Assembly: GCA_963924555.1 (NCBI GenBank)
Contig: OZ004590.1
Coordinates: 6,626,001-6,690,000 of the forward strand
From: Crambe crambe
Taxonomy: Eukaryota; Porifera; Demospongiae; Poecilosclerida; Crambeidae
Length of the DNA stretch: 64,000 bases
Direction of reading: 5' to 3'
The notes under the pieces were generated by a model, which ran no database searches, was not told where the DNA came from, and saw only the letters and a list, made by a program, of their open reading frames with translations. Made by a program: the position numbers and the translations under genes. Position 1 is the first letter of the stretch. Each line of letters opens with the position of its first letter. This document shows, in pieces, positions 51,924 to 64,000 of this stretch.

Positions 51924-53062
51924 TTAAATCTGTCCAGGAATTTTTGCACTGTTCTTCTGTAATTTAGGTTGTACATCAATGATCACTCCCTGTTGATGCA
52001 GAGCAATAAGAGGTTCCATAGTCATGAGAGGACAGCCCTCCACAAATAACTGCTTCATTCGCCCGCAATATTCCACCAAAACTTTGAGGGTTCTGTCATT
52101 GACAGTTTTCACAGCGCGTAGGTCAATCACCTCCAATAATGGACACCTTCTGAATATCTCTTCCAAGCAACCCCCAGAACTCACATTATAGCAGTATGCA
52201 ACCTGAAATAAGTAGTCATAGTAGTAACAATCATTCTATTTGTTTTTGGGTGCCTTCTCACAGCTAACAATTTTCAAAACCACCTCCAGAATACTCTAGC
52301 CTTCATCATGGTGATCACCCTAATTCTATTATTGAAGTCATTCTATTATTGTACTGCACTATCTATCACAATAAGGTAGATGGGACTGCCTTTCATCCTT
52401 TGTATAGAGCAGTTATTTGTATGGTTACTGTGTCCTATTTCAGAGTGTCCTGTTCTGGTGCATAGCTTAGACAAAGGACTTACACTGAAACGTATCAGGC
52501 CAGTAAGCATGTTGATAAGTGGAGGGTGGTCAGGAGTCAAGTTCAAGCAGTTCATGGAGAGTTCTTGCAAGGTACCATTGGTATGCTTCAGCATCTGGAA
52601 GAGAAAAAATTGCACTGGAGCTTCTGTGATCTCGGTTCTAAAAAGTTCCAAATGTGTCAGCTGATGGCATGTCTTAGATAAACCATCCAAAAGTGGGAAC
52701 ATGGTGGAGTCTATACATACACACTTAAAATGGAGTTTCCGCACCAGAGAATCACCTTCAATCAATGAAGATAGAAGTTTATGAAGCCATTTTTTATTTT
52801 CTTGGTTGTGCGATCCATTGATCTCCAGTTCTTCCAGTTTTGTGCACTTTCTAAGAATCACCACCCCTGCATCAGCTCCAAGGTGATTATCATTAAATGG
52901 AAAAGAGAGGGAGGAACAGACGTTGGTGAAGTAGTCCCAGCACAACTTATGAAGGTCTTTGCAAACTCTTCTCAGTTTCCAGATGTCCACAACCTCCAGG
53001 TGACTGAAAATGTGTGGGAATAAAACATCATAAGGTGGAAGGTCGAAGATGGTAGCGGCCAT
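51924..53062 (-). CDS. FBXL15-like F-box/LRR protein
   Basis: Two exons read leftward (52484-53062 and 51924-52202) give 285 residues. The N-terminus is an F-box (DLPPYDVLFPHIFSHLEVVD followed by IWKLRRVCKDLHKL). Irregular leucine-rich repeats follow (TKLEELEINGSHN, CHQLTHLELFRTEI, TLQELSMNCLNL, CPLLEVIDLRAVKTV, CGRMKQLFVEGCPL). The end LHQQGVIIDVQPKLQ resembles LRKRGVDIDVEPPL of human FBXL15, an SCF subunit that targets SMURF ligases. The middle repeats are divergent, so the assignment to FBXL15 is moderate, but the F-box/LRR class is firm. It sits between the two theta GST genes, on the opposite strand. Confidence 0.8.
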
Positions 53063-53092
53063 AAGAAGAATAGGTAAAGGGTGACAATGAAG

Positions 53093-53117
53093 CTAGCTAG
53101 CTAGCTATAGCTAGCTA
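53093..53117. repeat. (TAGC)n-like run
   Basis: Imperfect TAGC tetranucleotide repeats between the divergent starts of the F-box gene and GST theta gene 2. Similar runs occur at 31830-31846 and 60895-60912. Confidence 0.7.
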
Positions 53118-53181
53118 CGCCCCCCGCGCACTCTGTACGTACATATACATGTGACTTCACCTTCTTGCGACTTCTTTGAAA

Positions 53182-54392
53182 ATGAATGGGCTAAAGTTGT
53201 ATGCAGACAAAGTGTCTCCAGTATGCCGTTCAGTGATGCTGCTTCTAGCTGCAAATAACATTCCCCACCAATATGTCTATATCAGCTTGAAAACAGGTAA
53301 GTGTTCAACTTTAGTTTGGACACACCCACTTATTTAATAACTTGTTGCTGTGCTCAGGTGATACCAAAACTAACGAGGAGTTCATGTCTACAAATCCTAA
53401 TAAGTTGATCCCGTCAATCAACGATAATGGCTTCACTCTTTTTGAGAGGTAAGTACCGATACCATTGTGCAAATCCTAGCATGCATCAATCTTTCATGTA
53501 AGGAAGTGGTCTTCACATTTAATTGACGATTATAGCATAACTAGTTGTACATAGCAACCATGGTGCAGATACAATGGAACCTCTAAGGACTCTTTGGGAT
53601 CAGCCACTTTGTCCTTTGTAAAGAGGTTTTCCTTTTCTTGGAGGTTAAAAATATAGTAATGCTATGGGAAAGGGGCCCAAAAGAGCATCCTTTGTTGGAA
53701 GGCTGTCCTTTTTTGGAAGGTCCTTTATTGGAGGTTCTACTGTATTGCATCAAGTGTGCCATGGTTATGAGCCCTGTGACTCATTGTATTGGTTTGCCAG
53801 TCTTCTTTATACTTACTAGTGTTGCTATCCTTCGCTACCTCTGCCAAAAGCATAACCTCCCCGACCACTGGTACCCAAGTGACCTGCAAGTCAGGACTAG
53901 AGTGGAGGAAGCACTTGCCTGGTTCAATGGCAACCTTCGATGTAAATGCTTCTATCATAATGTGAGTACAAATTTGCATTACCTTCCTCCATAAAAGAGA
54001 GAGCAACTTTATTTATGTGTGTGTTCTAGGCTCTTTTTCCTGTCAAGTACAATCAACCACGAAATGAAGCTAAATGTACTGAAACAACGGCCATTTTGAA
54101 GAGCTCTTTGGATATCATTGAGACTTACTTCCTGAAGGACAAGAAGTTCATTGCCAGTGATGAGCTCTCCATCGCTGACTTGGAGTTCCTGTGTGAAGTG
54201 ACTCAGTACTGGGTGGCCAATTGTGACATCTACAAGGGACGACCCAACATGGAGCGTTGGGTCAACGAGTGTCAGAAGGCACTTGCCCCTCACTTTGATG
54301 AGATACACAGCACTGTGTACGACATCCGCAAGGCAGGCACCTACCACTACCCAATAGACGTGGGGCAAACGAAGGACGAACATGAGAACTAA
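53182..54392 (+). CDS. Glutathione S-transferase, theta class (gene 2)
   Basis: Four exons (53182-53296, 53358-53448, 53820-53961, 54030-54392) give 236 residues. It starts MNGLKLYADKVSPVCRSVML; the Ser in SPVCRS aligns with the catalytic Ser of theta GSTs. NKLIPSINDNGFTLFESVAI carries the ES glutathione-binding pair, but VPA is replaced by IPS. NLPDHWYPSDLQVRTRVEEA is the theta signature, shared almost word for word with gene 1. SIADLEFLCEVTQYW is the C-domain capping box. Intron positions are the same as in gene 1, which supports duplication. Intron 3 is enlarged by a MITE-like element. The C-terminus carries an extra DVGQTKDEHEN tail. Confidence 0.88.
53569..53745. mobile_element. MITE-like element, copy 2
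   Basis: A 177-bp block in the third intron of GST theta gene 2. The left end ATACAATGGAACCTC and the complement of the right end (ATACAGTAGAACCTC) match at 13 of 15 positions, giving terminal inverted repeats. No protein is encoded. Internal CCTTTGT...GAGG blocks resemble the degenerate copy at 27060-27220. Confidence 0.65.
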
Positions 54393-54751
54393 CTGTTGCA
54401 CAGGAATAAATTTTTTTTTTAAATTTGTGGTGACATTTCTGAGGGCAAAACCTGTGGGTTAGGGTGAAAAGGTCACCGCCATAGTTGTAGCAGTGATGAT
54501 ATCATGATACCAAAAACTCCACTTGTTTTTACTTCGATGAACCTTTCCTCTTCCTAGATAACAGCAGTGGTAAGCATATCATCTTCATCAGCCACACTAG
54601 TTCACAGTTCATGTCCTCGTCTTATGCTTATCAGTTCTGCTTCATGGAAAACACTCGAGATGCACCACATCATTGAGCTGTGGTCGTGTCAGGTAGCTAT
54701 ATAATGTGCCTTTCCAGTGTTCATTCTAGTCAGCATTTGGTAGAGGCAATC
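54393..54751. promoter_or_regulatory. Spacer and candidate promoter of the collagen gene
   Basis: This 359-bp spacer follows the GST stop. I see no gene in it. TATATAA at 54698-54704, about 50 bp upstream of the collagen ATG, is a candidate TATA box, and CTTTTACTTCG-like stretches elsewhere are unremarkable. Confidence 0.4.
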
Positions 54752-55784
54752 ATGCAGTGCAAGATCTTCATTTCTTTAATTTGGTGTACATTGGTGTTCT
54801 TTGACAGTGCTATTGCAGGTACAATGCTATGGCAGCTACATGCACTTGGACATTAATTACTATTATATTCAAGTGGGTAACAATACCCTGTGCAATTCTG
54901 GACAACATATCATCCAAATACAAGGCCGTCCGGGGAGAGATGGTAGAGATGGACTCCCTGGGACAACTGGTAGGGAGGGACAAAAAGGAGAAAAGGGATC
55001 AACCATAGGTATATAAAATTCCTCTTTGTATTATAGCCAGTCTAGCTATTTTGCAGGTCTTCCTGGACCTCGTGGACCAGCTGGTTTGCAAGGACCTAAA
55101 GGTGATTCTGGATTACGTGGACGCCAGGGCATTACTGGGCCTAGAGGTCCTCAGGGGTTCCCTGGAATTCATGGCCAGAAAGGAGATCGCGGAGTGCGTG
55201 GCTACACTGGACCACCTGGAGCAACAAGGGGGGGAATGACTTACACCAGATGGGGGAAGTCATCCTGTCCCCATGGGACTTCTCTCGTGTATGCTGGTAG
55301 GACTGCTGGAGCTGGTTATTCTTCAAAAGGCAGTGGTAGTAACTATATCTGTTTGTCAAATTCCCCTCAGTTCTTGAGGTACACTCCTGGGAGGCAAGGA
55401 GGTAGAGGTCATCTCTATGGAACTCAATATCAGACAGGAACACATAGTGCAGATACTGGTCCATTATCAGGTGTTAGCCAACACAATGCTCCATGTGCTG
55501 TATGCTACTCTGCCACAAAGGAAGTCTCCATCATGATACCTGGTCAAACCTCATGCCCATCTTCCTGGACTCGTGAATATTATGGGTATCTCATGTCTGA
55601 GCATCATAATCATCATGTTAGCACATATGAATGCATAGATTGGAATCCTGACACAGTACCAGGCGAAGGAGGTAACCAGGACGATGCTTATCTCTATCAT
55701 GTAGAAATTGAATGCCATAATGGTGTTGCCTGTCCTCCATATATTTCTGGAAGAGAAATCACCTGTGTTGTATGCTCAAAATAA
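54752..55784 (+). CDS. Short-chain (spongin-type) collagen with C4-like C-terminal domain
   Basis: Three exons (54752-54818, 54874-55008, 55057-55784) give 309 residues. The signal peptide is [21 protein letters not shown] short triple-helical region follows, about residues 40-107, of Gly-X-Y triplets ([37 protein letters not shown]) split by an intron within a glycine codon. The C-terminal domain starts [20 protein letters not shown] and contains GSGSNYICL and several Cys (ending ITCVVCSK), typical of the sponge and cnidarian short-chain collagen C4 family. Such collagens are thought to contribute to spongin and basement-like matrix. No von Willebrand or fibrillar C-propeptide is present. 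Confidence 0.88.
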
Positions 55785-55895
55785 AGTAACTGATCTGGAA
55801 CTAGATAAAAAATAATTATTGATGATTGAATAACATAACGCATGCGCATTTGGTAAGAAAACGCGGGCTTTGGGCGCGAACACCTTTTCGTTAAA

Positions 55896-56958
55896 ATGAT
55901 GGTATCAGAAGAAGAAGGGGGTCTCCAGATGGCCCCACTGGAGAGAAAGAGTTTGCTGACCTTGGATCAAAAGAACAGCAGCAGTGACCTCTTCATTTCC
56001 ATCAGTGGATTGATAGGAGCTGGGAAAACCACACTGGCTACCAAACTAGCCGAGAAAATGAACCTGCCGTGCTTCTATGAGCCAGTCATAGACAACACTT
56101 ACCTGGCAGACTTCTACAAGGATCCTGCACGGTTCTCCTTCCCTCTACAAGTGAGTGGGCGAGTGAGCTGCATCCTGATTGCAGGGTTATCCTCACAGTA
56201 GTATTAGAGGCCTTACCAGTACTCCTTTTCCAGGTCTATCTGTTGAATCGAAGGTTCCAGCAACATCAGCAGATCATCTGGCAGGGACAGGGAGGTGTGC
56301 AAGATCGGACCATCTATGAAGACTCTGTCTTTGCCAAAGTGAGACCAAAAGTTTGCATACCTCCAAGTGTTGTTCAGTATACTGAGAGATTACTGACATT
56401 GCATATCCTAAAGGTATTGAAGGACTCTCGGATGATGGAGGAGAGAGAATATGAAACTTACCGTTCGCTCTTTAGCAACATGTCAAACTTTATGTACGTT
56501 GTGTCATTAATTCAACTCAAGGTCAAAGGTCACTTCTAACAATGCATGTAGGAAGAAGCCAAACTTGATTGTCCATCTTGACGTGACTCCGGAGGAGAGC
56601 AAACGAAGGATAGAAATGAGGAAGAGGGAGTGCGAGTCCACCATATCCCTCGACTACCTCTCCAATCTCCACTCAGCCTACGAGGAATTCGTCCAGGACA
56701 TAGCAAGGATCATTCCCGTCATAAGAGTCAACTATGAAAAGTTTCGTACTGCGGATGAAATGGCTGACATGATAGTCAAGTGAGCAATATATTACTTATA
56801 CTTTTGCCATCTTGATGTGTCCGCATTAATTTTTTTCTAGGGAGTATGGGAAGATGACATCAGTGAGATATGTAGACTTTGATAGTCCAGATCCAGAGCA
56901 ACTAAACAAGAAGATGCCTCATACTGCCATCAGATCTAACCCAGAATTGATTCGCTAA
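55896..56958 (+). CDS. Deoxynucleoside kinase (dNK family)
   Basis: Four exons (55896-56150, 56234-56493, 56552-56779, 56841-56958) give 286 residues. The P-loop is SGLIGAGKTTLATKLAE (GxxGxGKT). CFYEPVIDN provides the EP substrate-binding Glu, QDRTIYEDSVFA holds the DR[ST] motif, and the LID region is ESKRRIEMRKRECE. These are the landmarks of the deoxynucleoside kinase family that salvages deoxynucleosides to monophosphates. The order and the QGGVQDRTIYED wording look closer to the deoxyadenosine/deoxyguanosine kinase branch than to DCK or TK2, but that is a judgement from memory. A 30-residue N-terminal leader is Glu- and Leu-rich without a clear targeting signal. Confidence 0.86.
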
Positions 56959-57066
56959 GCCATTTCCCTTCTCTTTCTTTTAAAAACCAACACTACAATA
57001 AATAATAATACAGCCTTTTAATTGCACTTTTTATAATTGAACATAGAACATCAGATCATTATTGTT

Positions 57067-61221
<4,155 letters not shown>

Positions 61222-63294
61222 ATGGCTGCTGAAAGTGGATCTCAGCACAGCAGAGGTCATCATGATGCAGCATCCAATGGTGGTAGTTTGCACTCAACTA
61301 ACAAAGCCAAGGTAGTATTGCATGAGGCTTACTTCTTGCCTCTGCGAAACCAGAGTAACATCTACGGCCTGCTCCACCTGTACATCAATGGAGCAAACAC
61401 ATTAGTAGTCACCACCTTACGGGGGGAAGTGTACAACCTAGAATTTCACGACCCCCTGAAACAACGGCCCCCTTCATTCAAGTCCATCACTTTTAGTTAC
61501 ATTCCAGGTACAGACACTTTGGTGCTATCCACTCTAAGAATCAAAGGGGAAATTCTGATGTGTAATTCCCTTTTTTGTTGCTCTTTAATATAGTTGGAGT
61601 TGAAGTGGTATCCATTGATGCTATAACTAAAGTACCCAATGGTATCATCATAGGAATAGCCTTGATCAAGGTACCCCACCCCCTCCTTCCTTCCCTTGAC
61701 TACTCAATGTTCATTATCAATTTTCTCTCAAGACTGAAACTGATACTGAACCCAATAAGGCATTCTTAAACCTGTATGGTATCCATAGTGACTCGCAATC
61801 CACTTTTCAGTGGGAAAACATTGCAGGTATGTAGTGACACATAGTCAGTAGTGTGGGGGGATGTCCCTGATAATTAATTCTGCTCCCTTTCAGATGATTG
61901 GCAGCCACTCAATCTGAAGTACACTCCCTTCCAGATCGCTAACACCAAGTAATACTTCTATCCTTTACCCTAAGGGTAGGTCTGCTCTCATTGGTTAACA
62001 ATTACAGGATCTTGGCTGGTGACCACTGGGAACCTGTTTTCCTGGTGTCAGGTGATGATCTCAAGATCCACCTCTATAGAGAGAGTTGCTTGTCATCTGC
62101 TTATGAAAATCAGTTGAACTACGAGAATCAGGTTGGTGTTTTGCATGGATAAAAGAAAATGTTTGGTAGTGGCAGATGTCCGAAAGAGATGCATTTCACT
62201 GTTGGAGTTCTAAGTTTGATCTTGTTTAGTTTAGCTTCCAAGAAGAGTCCTGTGAACAGTTCTTCCCGGAATTTCAAGATCTTCCCAGTAGCGTCACGTA
62301 CATGGATATCAAGTTAATTGGAACACACAGACTGACAGCTCTTGGCTGTCAAGCTGGATACTTGCGTTGTAGTCTTGTAGACCTCACATCCAATGGTAAG
62401 TGTGCATGTGCAGTACAGCAAAGCTGTGGCTGTATGATCCCCCCTCCATTTTGTGCAGTTCTTGTGAAAACATTCAATTCAAGTGCGATGGATGGTCCCA
62501 TCACATCAGTCAAACTTTTCACAGCAAAGACAACCTGCAGAAGTGAGCATCCCTTGCTGTGGTCCATGAGATCCTAATCCCTAAATATGTGTCCATCCTT
62601 CAGGTGGCAAGGATGAGCTCTCTGACTATCATCTTTTAGTCGGTTCTGCAGTTGAATTAGGAGTAGTGTTCCTGTAAGACTGATCGTTAAGTTCTATTGA
62701 AAAAAAATTATCACCTCCTTTTCGGTTTATCTCTTTGCAGGAATGTTCTGGAGTGTGGCTTTGGAAATTCCTTGGTTCTTCCTTCCTCACACATCCACGA
62801 TAGCGTTCTCTGCTCAACTGTGGCCGACTTGGATTGGGATGGCAGGAAGGAACTTGTCTTGGGGACATATGGAAAGGTAGTGGCATGAAATTTGTTTTGA
62901 GGGTGATGAGGATTTTTATTCTACACTGCGCACAGCAAATACTAGTCTATAGAGTGGATGAAGAAGGCAAGCACATAAGTTAGGCATAAGTACATAACTA
63001 ATACTAGTCTCTCTTTTCTTGTGTAGACGGTTCAGCTGAATTGGTATGGCGAAGAAGCTTTTCTCACCCAATCCATGGTCTGTGGTATGGGGACCTCACC
63101 AGAGATGGCCTCTCTGAGCTGGCTGTGCTTTCCATGGGAGGTATTCATATACTGCAGGTAAATGGATCATGTGGAAAAAAAATGGAGGGGTTTAGCATGT
63201 GATGATTCTCACTTCTCAGCATGATATGAAACAAGTTAGTGAACTTTGCATCAAAAGATCCGTGGACATGTTAAACCTTGAAGAACAGAGATAG
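61222..63294 (+). CDS. KPTN: Kaptin (KICSTOR subunit)
   Basis: A plus-strand gene of about nine exons. The N-terminus LRNQSNIYGL, TTLRGEVYNLEF and FSYIP match kaptin. Further landmarks are VEVVSIDAITKVPNGIIIGI, PFQIANTKILAGDHWEPVFL with VSGDDLKIHLYRE, LTALGCQAGYLRCSLVDL, and VLCSTVADLDWDGRKELVLG, an FG-GAP-like DxDxDG repeat. The end reads WRRSFSHPIHGLWYGDLTRD then LAVLSMGGIHILQHDMKQVS, nearly the human wording. Kaptin is a beta-propeller-like subunit of KICSTOR, which anchors GATOR1 on lysosomes to restrain mTORC1; it was first described as an actin-associated protein. It is divergent from SEC23. The C-terminus is about as in human, without the long Glu-rich tail. Confidence 0.88.
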
Positions 63295-63413
63295 CAGCAG
63301 TTCAAAGAATTTTTTAGTCCAACAATTTTTGATCTGAAATAAAATTAATGTTTTGATCTGGTTATTCAACAATGAGCAGAGTGATTTGAAAGAGAAAAAA
63401 GAACTATGGTGTC

Positions 63414-63709
63414 TTAGTATTCTTCATATTCGTCGTCACAGTCACTATGAATAAGAAGAGGGTCATCCTCATATACAAGTTTTTCTATTTCCTCATCATT
63501 CAGACCATCCTCCTCCTCCTCCCCTCCTTCTTCATCAGCTTCAACGTACTGCACAGGACCACTCTCTTCCACGATGTCACCCGATCCTTCACCTCCATTG
63601 CCACTTTCAAGTCTTTCCAAGTCCTTCAGTTTATTATCCACCACATCTTCCATCAGGAAATCCCTATTCCAATCCAACAACTTCTTCCTTTTTGATGACA
63701 AATCTGCCG
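63414..63709 (-). CDS. Unrecognised acidic protein, last exon (partial)
   Basis: An acceptor (CTCCACAG on the complement) at 63710-63717 opens an exon of 296 nt that encodes ADLSSKRKKLLDWNRDFLME, then DVVDNKLKDLERLESG, and a very acidic tail (EADEEGGEEEEDGLNDEEIE ... DEYEEY) before the stop. The upstream part of the gene is beyond the window or in exons I could not identify. An acidic C-terminus after a basic KRKK patch suggests a nuclear protein, but I do not recognise the family. Confidence 0.6.
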
Positions 63710-64000
63710 CTGTGGAGGGGGTTAAAAAACAATAGATTATAAGGGGTCAGTACCTCTTGACCACTTTATAAGAGCCCACATAATGTGAAATGGTATTCCA
63801 GCCATGAAAAGGTAAGTTTTCTTGGTCTTTACAAATGTTCTCTATTTAGTATGACATACACAACTTATTTCATCTTCTATTCCTTTCACAAGTAGCTACT
63901 AAAATGCTGGTCAGATTAGTTTAAAACTATTGCCAGATTACTAATTATGGTCAGATTAGTTTACTAACTATAGTGGTATTGATGGAGAGATGAGAAGTTC

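Overview
The window reads as a gene-dense animal nuclear genome, most likely a demosponge. About 34 protein-coding genes, whole or partial, lie on both strands. Introns are often only 40-70 nt with GT...AG ends, spacers are commonly 50-300 bp, and several gene pairs share a divergent promoter. The best taxonomic marker is a short-chain collagen whose C-terminal domain resembles the sponge/cnidarian 'short-chain collagen C4' (spongin-type) family. Metazoan genes such as a Fringe-like glycosyltransferase, syntaxin 5, kinesin light chain and SEC23 exclude prokaryotes and make fungi or plants unlikely. No rRNA, tRNA, CRISPR or bacterial operon structure was seen. Family names rest on remembered hallmark motifs and domain order, not on searches; exon boundaries were inferred by eye from splice signals and phase.

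Layout. 1-8.5 kb: SR splicing factor (5' end only), SYNJ2BP-like PDZ tail-anchored protein, C19orf47-like SAM protein, and a large PARP14/10-like mono-ADP-ribosyltransferase. 8.6-16 kb: ZCCHC9, SRP9, CDKN3 (KAP phosphatase), ERH, an unrecognised multi-pass membrane protein, and CSTPP1 (C11orf49). 16-30 kb: NEU1-like sialidase, OS-9, syntaxin 5, METTL21A-like methyltransferase, ChaC cyclotransferase, ARV1, Fringe-like GT31 enzyme, and a PPC/DUF296-domain protein. 30-50 kb: two paralogous HAP2/GCS1 gamete-fusogen genes (29.9-34.0 and 45.4-49.2 kb), with kinesin light chain, BTBD9, PCNX4 and SPRTN between them, then DHRS7. 50-64 kb: two theta-class GST genes flanking an FBXL15-like F-box gene, the sponge-type collagen, a deoxynucleoside kinase, SEC23, kaptin, and the 3' end of an unrecognised acidic protein.

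The genes are mostly housekeeping neighbours, not one pathway. Secretory-pathway genes are common (SRP9, OS9, STX5, ARV1, SEC23). The most interesting content is the HAP2 pair. Both copies keep the Cys-rich HAP2 core, but both also carry a very long basic tail with a second hydrophobic block preceded by an Arg-rich stretch and a CxC motif. Each is transcribed divergently from a close neighbour (PPC protein, SPRTN) across less than 100 bp between start codons. Repeats are minor: microsatellites, a 26-nt poly-G run, two related MITE-like elements, two AGTCTCG-ended inverted repeats, and a 3 x 20-bp promoter array containing TACGTG.
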